Positions 44,691-55,719 of a stretch of 64,000 bases of DNA are shown here, piece after piece. Position 1 is the stretch's first letter; the number at the start of each line of letters is the position of its first letter. The position numbers and the translations under genes were made by a program. Under the pieces are notes generated by a model that was not told the DNA's origin, did no database searches, and worked only from the letters and a program-made list of their open reading frames with translations. Source of the DNA: Scalesia atractyloides (lineage: Eukaryota > Streptophyta > Magnoliopsida > Asterales > Asteraceae); the NCBI GenBank assembly GCA_947069175.1, contig CAMTDV010000017.1:50539137-50603136 (forward strand), given 5' to 3'.

Positions 44691-45522
44691 ATTTTATTTC
44701 TTTCAGATTTTAAAAAGGTTACAATAAGCCCCCTCAACTTTACTAATTGACTAATTTAACTTAACTAACACTAAATTGGTTAGTTTATATTACCTTAAAC
44801 TAACCAACTAGATTATTTTTTTTTTTTTATAAAAGTAAAAAGAAGAGAACTTTTAATTGTAATATTAATTAATTTAATTAATTAACCAAATAAATGAATA
44901 AATAAATAACCATATTTATAAACGAATTATTTTAAGGATAAAAATCTTTAAAGGATTATTTATTTCGCGAAGCTTTCGAGTTTCAAGGGTTAGGATCCGA
45001 ATTGCATTATTTTATGAGCTTTAATCAGTTTAAAGAGTATCAAGTATCATTGTGTAATAAAGGGTCAAGAAATCAAGCATAACATATCGTTCAAAACGTA
45101 AATTTATATTATCAATTTCACTTACGTCTAACATGAATACACGAACATGATTAAAATAACTTCGTTTTCATTATGACCAATAATCTCGGATTACAATTGA
45201 AACGAAAGTAGGATACAACGAGAGTACAAGTGTCTAAAAATGGAAAGTACAATGAGACTTGCTAAAAACAAGAAAGTTACAAAAATGCGAAGCGTTACAG
45301 TCTCCCCTACTTTAGGAGATTTAGTCCTTGAAATCTAAGAGGTGGGCCGAACGAAGAGTTATGGATACTTGGTCTTCATCTCGCTTTCGAGTTGCCAAGT
45401 GAATTCGGCGCCACACTTTCCTTCTCAACGAACCTTGACTATGCGAATTTTGTAGCACCTTACTTGTTTGGTTCCTCAATCCATGATTTCGACCGGGGCA
45501 CGAAATGAAGAGTCTTGTTTAT

Positions 45523-46018
45523 TTAGAAGTCGTCGATAGGAACATGAAGCCCTTCTTCAACTATACACTTCTTGTAGTTCAAGACATGGAAGGTTGGATG
45601 GACGTTGTTGAGTTCTTGAGGTAAATCAAGTCGGTAAGCCACCTTGCCAATCCTCTTGAGTATCTTGAAAGGACCAACATAACGAGGGGCAAGTTTACCC
45701 TTTTTACCAAAACGAACCACTCCTTTCCAATGAGATACTTTGAGTAGCACATGATCTCCAACATTGAAATTCCAAGGGTTTGCGTCTCTTGTCAGCATAG
45801 CTCGTTTGTCGACTTCTAGCCTTGAGTAAGTTGTCGCGGATTTGAAGAATCTTATCCGTCGTTTCTTGTATGAGCTTAGGGCCAGTGAATTTTTTATCAC
45901 CAATTTCATGCCAGCTTGATGGGAGTTTGGCACTTGCAATGTTTTCGCCATCGGTTGGGGTGTGACAGATTGGTATCAGAGCCAGGTTGTCATCACCAAT
46001 TTGCTTGAGAACCCAAAA
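45523..46018 (-). pseudogene. Gypsy array unit 2, integrase C-terminal remnant
   Basis: Copy of the unit 1 remnant, offset 4788 bp, with the same frame-shifting insertion and the same ORF start inside the scar. I see no difference in its protein from unit 1, which implies recent duplication. Confidence 0.8.
45953..45991 (+). other. Inverted LTR-end/primer-site scar, unit 2
   Basis: Identical to 41165-41203. Confidence 0.75.
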
Positions 46019-46036
46019 TTCTTTCTCAAGCTTTTG

Positions 46037-46505
46037 TTATACGTGAGGAGGACAAAACTCATCCATCATGAGTTGCTTCACTTCCTCCCAAGGTAGTGCA
46101 TAAGCCACTTCATTTGAGTGAATGTTTCTCTCGCTGGTCCACCATTCCAAGGCCCTAGCTTGGAAAACTCCAATAGCCCTACGTGTTTTGAGTTCTTCAG
46201 GACACTCGTTGTTGATGAAAATAACTTCTATGTTGTCGAAGCATTCAAGCATAGCCATTACCCCATCCGTGTCAGTGAAAGGTTTAGGGTTGCAGGAGGC
46301 AAAGTGCTTGTACTTGAAGGTTACAGGCTTGGGGTTGGGCCACTTTCGAGTCAACAGAGGAATTGGGAGTGTTTGAAGCTTGAATTTCACTGGCGATCTT
46401 GGGGACGATACGAGCAATTTGATTGGCCATGAATACCATCTTCTTCTTCTTAGAGCTGGTCTTAGACTTCTTGGAGGAGTTGGAAAGTTGATGAGATGAA
46501 GACAT
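46037..46505 (-). pseudogene. gag: Gypsy array unit 2, gag
   Basis: Copy of unit 1 gag. One visible difference: YALPWEEVKQL here against YALPWRRVKQL in unit 1, from a small rearrangement of CTTCCTCC/CTCTCCTC. EE agrees with the family, so unit 1 carries the newer change. Confidence 0.8.
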
Positions 46506-47468
46506 CTAAAGATTCGAAAGAAAAAATAGATGAGACTTCGATCATAATGTTTTGTTTAAGGAAATTGTTTTCATGAATGCGTCACATAACATATAGTTTC
46601 ACATAGCATATAAAAGGTTCAATTGATTTCACATAGCATAATCACGAATTTCACATAGTGTAACATAGATAATGAAAGCATCGTAAATTTAATTTGGTCA
46701 CGAGGGATTATTATTGTTTTAGATTGCGACAATATTGTGATTCATGTCTCCAAGGTTGAAATGATATAACGTACAAATGTAAAACACATAAAAATTGAGG
46801 TAGCATAAAAGAGATTTAACATATAAAATTGGATTGTCACGGAACGTAACATAAGACTAGTCCAAAGTAAATCGAAGTCCTTTTCGAATTAAGGAGACGT
46901 GCTTTGGCCTAATAAACAAATACTCCAATCGAGAAGCGACTAACAATATTTGTCCTTCCAGTTACTACACGTCCTTAATCGATTGGGAAAATCAAAACTT
47001 TGGTGAGATTGAAAATCGAGGATTGGGACTAGTTATCAAGATATGAGTTTCACCTCTAACTTAATAACATCGTACCTTAACTTGGTTCTTATCAAAAGAT
47101 AAGGGTCCACTAGAATATGAAATGGAAATTTCCTTAAAGGTTTGGATATCACTCCTAACTTGAGGGTAGATTTCATGCAAAATTCAAAGTATAGCTGAGT
47201 GAAAGTCATCACCAAATGTGAGAATCACCCCTATTTTAGTGAGTCGTTTCGATTGTGTTATAAGAGTGTCTTCAAGACTCCAAGTGTGTATTGTGTTAGC
47301 CTTAGGAAAGACATGTATGTTAAAAGACCAAGAGAGTAGAGGGAAGTAAATAAGATAGAAGGGAAGTAGTTTTAAAGAACACATAGTGAGAAAGTTCCTA
47401 AACAATAGACTAGGTAAAATCATTCCTACTTTTCCTAATTCCCTATAGTTATGGCTCTATTACCAATT
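46506..47468 (-). other. Untranslated leader, array unit 2
   Basis: Copy of 41718-42681, one base shorter (GACCAAGAG against GACCAAAGAG near 47330). No gene. Confidence 0.65.
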
Positions 47469-48527
47469 TGTCACACCCCAACCGATCGCGGAAACATCTA
47501 GATAAGACGAACAAATCGCTCAAAGCATCATAAAACTGAATGTGACAATATAAATTAATAAAAGTTCATAACAATACTAAAAGTCATACATTGTTCAAAC
47601 ATGATCAAAACATAAATCAATTTCCAAACATAGTTTATCTTCTAGGTGAGTTTCTAGTCCACCCTAACTTGCTTCTCCCATCATCTTTCTATCTACCTGC
47701 AACATGTATTAAAATAACATCAACAAAAGTTGGTGAGTATACAAGTTTAATACATAGCATAAAGAGAATCAAAGTTTTAAATACTCATATCCAACATGAA
47801 TAACATAATCCAAGTTACTAATATGCTGAAACGGTGTAAGCTATATGTTCAAACCCAAAGTTTCCAACGTAGTTTTGCCTGTCCCAAAGACTAGTGGGAG
47901 GTTAACATGTTTGACTTAACAATACCCCAAGACTCAAGGCGGTGCGTTGCTCCTATAGCTCTATAATTGTTAAGGTAGGCTTGTACGAAGTTAATGAGCA
48001 TATAGACACGAAAAGTTTACATAGCATATGAGATTAACAAGCATCAAATTGTTTCATGTTTAAATGTCGATAGAGTGTGAATATAACAAGTTTCAAGTGT
48101 TGCTTGTTTTTGGCATAGAATACATGTTGCACCCAAAATTGTTAAAACAAAAATGGGATCGGGTATACTCATAGTGGTTGCGTATGAAGATTCCTTGAAA
48201 TAATGCACGAGTAAAAATGAAGAATTCCAAGAGAACAACGAAATGGTTAACCTAAGTATTTAAAATAGCACATAAGGAACTTATTAATATTTAATACTTA
48301 TGTTTACAACTTAATTATTTAATTGTTAGAATTTATCCCAATAATAATACCTTGGGTGTTAACAAATACAACACTAAATTGTTGGTTTATTTAGTGAAGT
48401 TAAGGGTTTTAAATAAAGAGCAAGGAAAATAATGGGCAGAATAAAAATAATAAGTTGTTGGTTATTTGTCATTAAAATAAAGAAAAAGGATTTAAAAACA
48501 CACAATCCCAAAAAAAGCCATAAAATC

Positions 48528-48767
48528 GGCCCCAAACAGATTCGAACTGAAGACCTTCCGCTTACGTGCACGCAACCACATCACTGGGCTGTGTGTCTAA
48601 CCCATTTGATATCCGGATTTTAATTATACTTAACCTGTTATCGAAATGGTTTTATAAACTGATTTGTTACAAAAGAAAAAGAATAAGTGCAGCGAGTTTC
48701 TCGGAGGCCGGGGTCGAACCCATCACCTCTGGATTGTCAGCGCACACACCAACCCGCTGGTCAACAT
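48528..48767 (-). repeat. Two tRNA-like units in LTR C
   Basis: Unit 1 at 48528-48602 and unit 2 at 48706-48767, on -, with B boxes AGTTCGAATCT and GGGTTCGACCCC. Confidence 0.45.
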
Positions 48768-49402
48768 CAACTATTTTGAAAGATTTTGTGTTTTTAATTT
48801 ATTTGAACAGATGTTAGAAGTCATCTCATTCCTTTTAAATAAACCGAACAAGGACGTGAACCAGAAACAAAACCCAAATCATAACTCACTGTTATTATAT
48901 TAACAGTTCTAGCATATAAAAGAAAAGGAATTAAAGTGAGTTGGTTGGAAAGGAGATATTATACCGAACGAAAGAAAGAAACCGTGGGTTTCCGATGAGT
49001 TTTCCAGCCGTGACTGACTTCTCCGACGTAGTTCTCTGACGACATCTTGCGGCTTCTGATCTCTCCGGCAAGGTGCAGGTTACGTGAAAAGTGTTGTGGT
49101 GGTGTGAGGGAGTAGAACAGTGATGAAGGTTTTGGTTTTATAGTGTTCACACGTCTCGCAATTTGGCAATGATTTGTGATTGATTGGAATATCGTATGCG
49201 TGTTAGAAGCAAGTCCAGGTTAATGATTGTTTTAAAGATGGAAAACTTCTATCACCTAATCTCATCAAGAAATCAGGAATCAAGAGAAAAGGAAATGACA
49301 AATTGTCGCTGGCAATTGTTGGGCGGCAATTGGCTTAAAACAAAAAAAATTAGGCTTGTTTGTGTATAAATTAAATGGGCACAGGAGACTTGTACCAAAC
49401 CG

Positions 49403-49463
49403 TTTAAGGTGGTGCAATGGTTTTTGGTAATCGAGTAGGCCCGGTTCGAGTCTCGTGGTCTAC
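49403..49463 (+). repeat. tRNA-like unit on + in LTR C
   Basis: GGTGGTGCAATGGTT and CCGGTTCGAGTCTCG. It is about 10 bp shorter than in A and B, the loss lying between the two boxes. Confidence 0.45.
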
Positions 49464-50104
49464 ATATTTTATTTCTTTTTAGTTTAGAGTTTAAAAAGGT
49501 TACAATAAGCCCCCTCAACTTTACTAATTTAACTTAACTAACAATAACTTGGTTTATATTACCTTAAACAAACTAACTAGATTATTATTTTTTATATAAA
49601 AGTAAAAAGTACAGAACTTTTAATTGTAATATTAATTAATTTAATTAATTAACCAAATAAATGAATAAATAAATAACCATATTTATAAACGAATTATTTT
49701 AAGGATAAAAATCTTTAAAGGATTATTTATTTCGCGAAGCTTTCGAGTTTCAAGGGTAAGGATCCGAATTTGATTATTTTATGAGCTTTAATCAGTTTAA
49801 TGAGTATCAAATATCATTGTGTAATAAAGGGTCAAGAAATCAAGCATAATATATCGCTCAAAATGTAAATTTTGATTAGTAGTTTCTCATAAGTCTAACA
49901 TGAATACATGAACATGATTAAAATAACTTCGTTTTCATTATGACCAATAGTCTCGGATTACAATTGAAACGAAAGTAGGATACAAAGAGAGTACAAGTGT
50001 CTAAAAATGGAAAGTACAACGAGACTTGCTAAAACAGGAAAGTTACAAAAATGTAAAGCGTTACAGTCTCCCTAACTTTGGGAGATTTCGTCCTCGAAAT
50101 CTAA

Positions 50105-50700
50105 GAGGTAGGCCGAACAAAGAGTTGTGGATACTTGGTCTTCATCTCGCTTTCGAGTTCCCAAGTGAATTCGGCGCCACGCTTTCATTCCCAACGAACC
50201 TTGACCCTGGGAATTTTGTTGCGCCTTAGTTGTTTGGTTCCTCGATTCATGATTTCGACCCATTTTTCTACGAAATGAAGAGTCTCGTTTATTTGCAAGT
50301 CGTCGACAGGAACATGAAGCCCTTTTTCAACTATACACTTCTTGAGGTTCGAGACATGGAAGGTTGGATGGATGTTGCTGAGTTCTTGAGGTAAATCAAG
50401 TCGGTAAGCCACCTTGCCAATCCTCTCGAATATCTTGAAAGGACCAACATAACGAGGGGCAAGTTTACCCTTTTTACCAAAACGACGAACTCCTTTCCAA
50501 GGAGATACTTTGAGTAGCACATGATCTCCAACATTTAGTTCCAAGGGTTTGCATCTCTTCTCGGCATAGCTCTTTTGTCGACTTCGAGCCTTGAGTAAGT
50601 TCTCATGAATTTGAAGAATCTTATCCGTCGTTTCTTGTATGAGCTCAGGGCCAGTGAATTGTTTATTGCCAATTTCATGCTAGCTGATGTGAGATTGGAA
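50105..50700 (-). pseudogene. Gypsy array unit 3, integrase C-terminal remnant
   Basis: Diverged copy without the 1-nt insertion of units 1 and 2, so ELNVGDHVLLKVSPWKGVRR reads in frame through PRYVGPFKIFERIGKVAYRL and HPTFHVSNLKKCIVEKG. After NKIPRVKVRWE a TGA interrupts, then RGAEFTWELESEMKTKYPQL follows, the normal end of chromovirus pol (chromodomain-like tail). The rest of pol is deleted as in the other units. Confidence 0.75.
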
Positions 50701-50720
50701 TTTGCGATGTTTCCGCCATT

Positions 50721-50759
50721 GGTTGGAGTGTGACAGATTCGTATCAGAGCCAGGTTGTC
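50721..50759 (+). other. Inverted LTR-end/primer-site scar, unit 3
   Basis: GGTTGGAGTGTGACA, GATTCGTATCAGAGCC: the same scar with two substitutions, showing that it predates the array's divergence. Confidence 0.7.
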
Positions 50760-50814
50760 ATCACCAATTTGCTTTAGAACCCAAAATTCTTCCTCAAGCT
50801 TTTGTTATTCGTGA

Positions 50815-51266
50815 GGAGGACAAACTCATCCATCATTAGTTGCTTCACTTCCTCCCAAGGTAGTGCATAAGCCACTTCATTTGAGCGAACGTTTCTCTTG
50901 TTGGTCCACCATTCCAAGGCCCTAGCTTGGAAAACTCCAGTAGCACCACGTGTTTTGAGTTCTTTAGGACACTCGCTGTTGATGAAAGTAACATCTATGC
51001 TGTTGAACCATTAAGCATAGTCGTTACCCCATCCTTGCCAGTGAAAGGTTTAGGGTTGCAGGAGGCAAAACGCTTGTAGTTGAAGGTTACAGGCTTGGGT
51101 TGGGCCACTTTCGAGTCACCAGAGGAGTTGGGAGTGTTTGAAGCTTGATTTCACTGACGATCTTGGGGACGATACGAGCAATCTGTTTGGCCATGAATGC
51201 CATCATCTTCTTCTGAGAGCTGGTCTTAGACTTCTTGGGGGAGTTGGAAATTTGATGAGATGAGGA
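50815..51266 (-). pseudogene. gag: Gypsy array unit 3, truncated gag
   Basis: Homologous to the gags of units 1 and 2 (capsid region on - and the motif QIARIVPKIVSEIKLQ) with several indels. Homology stops at about 51266, five or six codons from the expected start, where unrelated sequence begins. Confidence 0.7.
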
Positions 51267-51275
51267 AGTAATTGA

Positions 51276-51371
51276 AAAACAAAAACAAAAGGGAAAGCTG
51301 GGGCGAAAGAAAGACAATGTAAGAATTGTAAAGCTTTCGGACACTACGCGATACATGCTCGAAACATGTAA
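51276..51371 (+). pseudogene. Zinc-knuckle remnant
   Basis: A frame of 31 codons ends KGKAGAKERQCKNCKAFGHY...RNM and stop TAA. C-X2-C-X4-H is present; the fourth ligand position is Ala. Similar knuckles close FAR1/MULE-type transposase relatives, but Gag is also possible. Its 5' part was removed at the Gypsy junction. Confidence 0.3.
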
Positions 51372-52179
51372 CTAAAAGAAGAACGACACGGTCTTCGAGA
51401 GCAAGTGAAGAGTAATCTGGCTTTTTTTTCTTATTCAATCTTTGAGCATGTTACTACAGACAACATACACTCATTTGGCGTTTTTATTTTTTACAAATAC
51501 AATCTTTGAGAATGTTAGAAGATACAACTTATTGGGGTTGGCATCTTGTGATATTTGGCGTGTTTATTTTTTACAAATACAAACTTTTTGGCGTTTTGGA
51601 ATGAATAATGTGAGGATTATCTCAATAAGATTTTGCTGAATGAGATGTTAATCATCACTTAAGAATAACTTAAGAATGTTGTCCACCTGATTCAGTGAAA
51701 CTTTATCGAGAACAAAACTGAATCTCCAAGAAACAAGGTTTTCCATATGGTATTTAATAAAATATGGCGTTTGCTTTTGGTGTAATCAATGGAAGGGCCT
51801 GAGGTTGTTTATATAAGGTGTTTTTGGCGCTTAGTTTGGGCGGGAATTTTCTAGAATAAATTTAGGTAATAATGATGGCACGTTCCATCATTAAGTTACT
51901 TTTTGTTCAGCTTTATCTGTCAAATCTGCAAGTCATCAGTCCCTTCATTAAGTTTGGCGTTTTGTATGAAAATACAATTTAACTAATATGGAGTTTGAAA
52001 CAAAACATGGCGTTTTGAGACATATTAGACTTGCACAATTTAAGTAATGTTCTCTTGCATTTTGTTTTATTCAATTTTGTAGTTTTGTATATTTCTAATA
52101 ATGTGTGATTAGAGGTAATTATTATAGTTAGTGTGGATTTTGACGTTTTAATTCTAAGTAGTGAACTAAATTATTTTTA
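51372..52179. other. Non-coding with TTTGGCGT repeats
   Basis: No gene. Two direct copies of a roughly 70-bp unit (from about 51437 and 51503) share AATCTTTGAG and TTTGGCGT followed by TTTATTTTTTACAAATACAA. A segment near 51783-51910 resembles the promoter of the ORF at 52180-52899 (about 52870-52990). Confidence 0.55.
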
Positions 52180-52899
52180 TTAAAAACCATTGAAAATGAC
52201 ATCATTTGCTCCCCTCGTCAGAAGGGATTTGGTCTGAGAAAAAAAATAAAACCCCTCGTCAGAAGGGATCTGGTCTGAGAAGTATCCTTTGCTCCCCTCG
52301 TCTTCATCTTCCGTTTCTTTATCAAAATTCCCATCCAGATCGTCACTGTCATCATTTGCTTCATCTTGAAGACTTTGACACCTCCATATGAACATGTTAG
52401 TCAACAACGCCAATTTTATGGTCATGTCTGGGGTCATACATGTTGCGTTGTATAGCTCCTGTAGGAACACAAGTTTCTTTTGGGTCATGGTGTTTTTAAT
52501 TGGGTAGGTCAGCTGCTCACTGTTGTTCCATACAACACTCACTAAGTCGCTTTTTTCATCATAACGCTAAGATTGGATTACTGGATTCATTATTGGATTT
52601 GCAAGGTACAGGCCGAATTTTCTTGTTAATCTACTTATAACCGTCTGTGTTTTCTCACAAAGGTTATCAAGAGGAATGCCAAGCGCTAGGATTCCCTTTT
52701 GAATTTCTTCGTCCAAGTTCAGTATGGCTTGGGGGGTTTTCACAAACACTCTTCTTCGGTTGTCAAAGAGGATTACGAATTTATTGATTCTAGTGTTGAA
52801 TCTCCATGAAATGATGTTTGTCATTTGTTCCTTTTTTTGACGTTTTGGTTGAAAATGGCCTTTTCTGATTATGGTCAATGTGAGGGATGCTAACAGCAT
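52180..52899 (-). pseudogene. Unrecognised ORF with one in-frame stop
   Basis: 239 codons from ATG 52899 in one frame, with TAG at 52567-52569. I do not recognise it. The N-part is basic and beta-like (RINKFVILFDNRRRVFVKTP, LDEEIQKGILALGIPLDNLC); the C-part has WNNSEQLTYPIKNTMTQKKL and TCMTPDMTIKLALLTNMFIW, then an acidic tail (DDSDDLDGNFDKETEDEDEG). The last 30 codons contain a direct repeat of CCCCTCGTCAGAAGGGATYT, so the true end may be earlier. The upstream region has GGCGCGTGGTTTAGGCGGGA, repeated in similar form near 51830. It may be a host gene captured by a DNA transposon. Confidence 0.45.
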
Positions 52900-53199
52900 T
52901 TATATGATGATGTGTTTGGCGCGTGGTTTAGGCGGGAAATTTTTTTATAATAAATGGTAGTAATAAATTTTCAGTTACTGTTTGTTCAGCCTTTTCTTTT
53001 AACACTTTAACGCCACCCATCATTAATTATGAATGGCGTTTTAGATAAAAATGACATTTTCTACATAAGTATGGCGTTTTATGCATGAGTTTGGTGTTTT
53101 GTCAAAAGACCCTTTTACCCTTAATGAAGCACGCCAACATAATAAAGTTGATGTTATTTACGAAAACGCCACCGCGCAAATCTGATCCATAGATTGTTT
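52900..53199. other. Upstream region with GGCGTTTT motifs
   Basis: No gene. Repeated ATGGCGTTTT at about 53031, 53071 and nearby; likely the 5' flank of the ORF and part of one transposon. Confidence 0.4.
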
Positions 53200-53272
53200 T
53201 GATCCAACGAATGAGGGGCGTTCTTACCGTGTTCACACTTATAACCGTTTCCTCTAAATCCTGCCCCTATAT
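53200..53272 (-). mobile_element. Terminus of an unclassified DNA element
   Basis: On - it reads GGGGCAGGATTTAGAGGAAA then GTGAACACGGTAAGAACG, similar to the + strand end at 10028-10070 and likewise next to a TA run (53271-53290). Confidence 0.35.
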
Positions 53273-53292
53273 ATATATATATATATATATGT

Positions 53293-53625
53293 TGGGTTAA
53301 ATAGGGAACACTAAAAAAGTGAGGAGTCGACTCAAACGAACTCCGATTGAACTCATTCAAGCAACAATAGAACCAGCTCGTCGAACCCTAACTAGAAACT
53401 TTTAATTCTAAATCCTAAACCTAAACCATAAAACTAAAACCTAAGCTAAATTGTTTTTTTTTTCTAAACTAAAACACTAAAATCTAAAACCTATCCCTAA
53501 AAGCTAAACCCTAAATATATATATTACATGTTCTACAAGCTGGTTCCAATGCTGCTGGAATAGGTCTAATCGGAGTTCAGTAGAGTCGGTTTCCCACTTT
53601 TTTAGTGTTTCCTATTGAACCTCCT
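53293..53625. mobile_element. Foldback MITE, copy 2
   Basis: About 95-bp inverted ends, roughly 75% alike: GGTTAAATAGGGAACACTAA against GGTTCAATAGGAAACACTAA, with AAAAAGTG, GAACTCCGATT and GAACCAGCT in both arms. The centre is rich in CTAAACCCTAAA-like tracts. It sits next to a TA microsatellite. The ends resemble those of the element at 9451-9943. Confidence 0.7.
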
Positions 53626-53654
53626 ATCTCACTCAGACGCACACACATATATAG

Positions 53655-53895
53655 TGAAAGTGTAAAATACAATATCCCTTAACGTACAAATCATGAATGT
53701 CAAAAATCATAATTACGCATGTTGAAAACCATAATTACGCATGTTGAAAATCATAACCATGCGTCATTATGTTTTTTCAAACATGCGTGTTTTTGTTTTT
53801 TCAACATGCGTGATTAGGGTTTTGTGTGTTTATAACGTGCGTGATTTTATCTCATACCCAAAGAGTATTGTACGTTAACTGGCCCCTATATATAT
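53655..53895. mobile_element. Foldback repeat with ACGCATGTTGAAAA units
   Basis: The left arm has ATAATTACGCATGTTGAAAA twice; the right arm has the inverse (TTTTTTCAACATGCGTG) several times. The outer ends pair AACGTACAA with TTGTACGTT. The structure predicts a hairpin about 240 bp long. Confidence 0.6.
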
Positions 53896-53899
53896 GATG

Positions 53900-55012
53900 T
53901 GTGAAATGTGTATCAATAAAATTAAACAAGTTTTAAAATTGGAAAACCATAAACCACACACTACCGGCAAGTGTTCCAGTAGTAAGTAGTAAAACAAGTA
54001 AGTCCGAGTTATCGAACCGTGGACACAAAATAGCGACTTTTGATACTAGACCTCTATCGACTCCTAGCCTAATAATTTGGTTTTGTTTTGAGAAAAATGT
54101 TTTTTTAAACTAAAAAGCAATTTAAACAAAGAGGAGACTAATCAGAAAGCAAGCGCGGACAAGTGGAGACTGATCTGGAACTCAAGTAGGGGAAAAATAG
54201 GTTACCTAGGCAAGAATCCCTAGACTTATGAATAAAATCCTAACCTTGGTTTTGAATGAAGGCTCTGCCTAACTCGATAAACCCCCAGAAGGTAAACCGA
54301 ACCTGACAGTATGACAAGTAATGAAGTGCTAAAATGGAATGACTCAAGTTATCGACCACCAAGTCCCACAACTATTAGGTATTAAGTAATTTATTTACTA
54401 AAACCCTTAAATTATGAAGCAGAAATAACTAAGAACACGGAGACCCTAGAAAACTCTAGACGCGAATAAACAGATGAACCCGAGTTACCGGCCACCCAAA
54501 CGCCAAAAAACGCCCAGCTAATAACCTAGCAATTCCAAATTATATTTCTCACCTCCAGAAAAGATTGCACGTTTTAATTAATTGGTTTAAATAATTATTA
54601 AACTTGAATTAGATTTCTCACCTTCAAGGTCTAGGCTGAAAGATTAACAACCTAGACTGACTCCTGGCTCTAAAGTATATTTCTAAGTATCTAGAGCAGT
54701 GATCTCAATAAATATATTATTGAACCAATCAACACCAACACACAATTATTTAGAAACGGATTTCTAAGTTATAACATGTAAATCACCACATTCATTCAAA
54801 ACCAAAAATCATTCATCAAACAATCGTCTAGTTCATCAACCTAAGCAAGTTAGCTGCTCATAGTTGGAAGCGAAACAAAAATAAATTTAGAGCAAGTCGA
54901 ATAAGAAAACATTATCAGAGTATCAAGTTCAATCAAACCAAAACAATAAACAAAAGTTCTCTAACCGAAAGCTTGCAATTTTACGCTAAGTTCTTTGACT
55001 CTTGATGACGGG
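53900..55012. repeat. Non-coding repeat, possible LTR remnant
   Basis: No coding frame. It contains AGTCCGAGTTATCGAACC (about 54001), a motif I associate with plant LTR elements, and repeated sentences such as GAGTTACCGGCCACC/AAGTTATCGACCACC and CTAGACTTATG. Class and borders not resolved. Confidence 0.35.
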
Positions 55013-55638
55013 GGTAGCCCAGGATCAAATAAAATGATTTAAATATTTAATGCTTGAAAGGTTAGAGGGTTAAAGGGTTTGTAACCCGCCAACTTAGGTG
55101 AACAACATGTGAACAGCAAAAAGCACGTGAACAGTAAAGCATCAACTCACTGATTGCTTGTCAAAGTCTCTCACAGCCGAAAAGAGAGATGTGCACAGAG
55201 AGCATCCTTTTATCCGCAGGTCAAAAGCCTTCCCTCAAAATGGGCAAGTCCCCTACTGCAGCTTAGGTTCATGGGTCAAAGGTTTCCCTTTTGGGAAGAT
55301 CCTTTTCCTATATACGAAAGCAACTAACATCCATACAGGACACTCCAGATCAGCTGAGCTGAGATACTCTCTGATCTTCTCTTCTCCCTTGAGAACTTGT
55401 TCTATGCATGTTCTTTCTTTACACTTCAAAATACACTGTTTCGCTAAGTACCTACATCCCGGACTGAAATCCTTTCGGTCTCGGATTCTTAGTGAACAAC
55501 AATAAAATCATTGAACCTCTCTCTACGTCTTGCAAACGTAGGGGGACCCCACGACCTGCGTTAGGCTAACCTGAACCCTTGAAGCCTTTTAGCCTAACCA
55601 GATCTCCCACTATCCTTGGTCTCTTATCTGTTGTAACA
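55013..55638 (+). repeat. 5' LTR of the Tat-type Gypsy (left border uncertain)
   Basis: The right end, TGTTGTAACA, is fixed by the primer-binding site. A TATA-like CTATATACG lies at about 55308. The left border near TGATGACGGGGG is a guess because the partner LTR is outside the window. Open frames in it (e.g. 55158-55505) are not genes. Confidence 0.5.
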
Positions 55639-55642
55639 ACAA

Positions 55643-55662
55643 GTTGGCGCCCAATGTGGGGC
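55643..55662 (+). other. Primer-binding site of the Tat-type Gypsy
   Basis: GTTGGCGCCCAATGTGGGGC, the TGGCGCC-type site known from Tat/Ogre elements, distinct from the initiator-Met site used by the Copia elements here. Confidence 0.65.
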
Positions 55663-55719
55663 TACGCTGCTTATTCTTCTCAAAAGACCAGTAGTGTAGC
55701 TCCATCTTTCTCCAAAATC

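Larger units (their letters stand above)
42682..45299 (-). repeat. Gypsy array, LTR B (chimeric)
   Basis: 2618 bp. The left half, to about 43985, is nearly identical to LTR C and differs from A; the right half is nearly identical to A and differs from C. Its TATA box is damaged: where A has TATAAAA on -, B reads TAAAAA after loss of one base near 44350. Confidence 0.85.
47469..50065 (-). repeat. Gypsy array, LTR C
   Basis: 2597 bp. The left part matches LTR B almost base for base to about 48765; the right part (from about 49130) is diverged from A and B, with substitutions and small indels. Its TATA box (TATAAAA on -, about 49135) is intact. Confidence 0.85.

Noticed and set aside
55158..55505. 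115-codon ORF on + before the Tat primer site
   Set aside because: It lies inside the presumed LTR and has no family motif.
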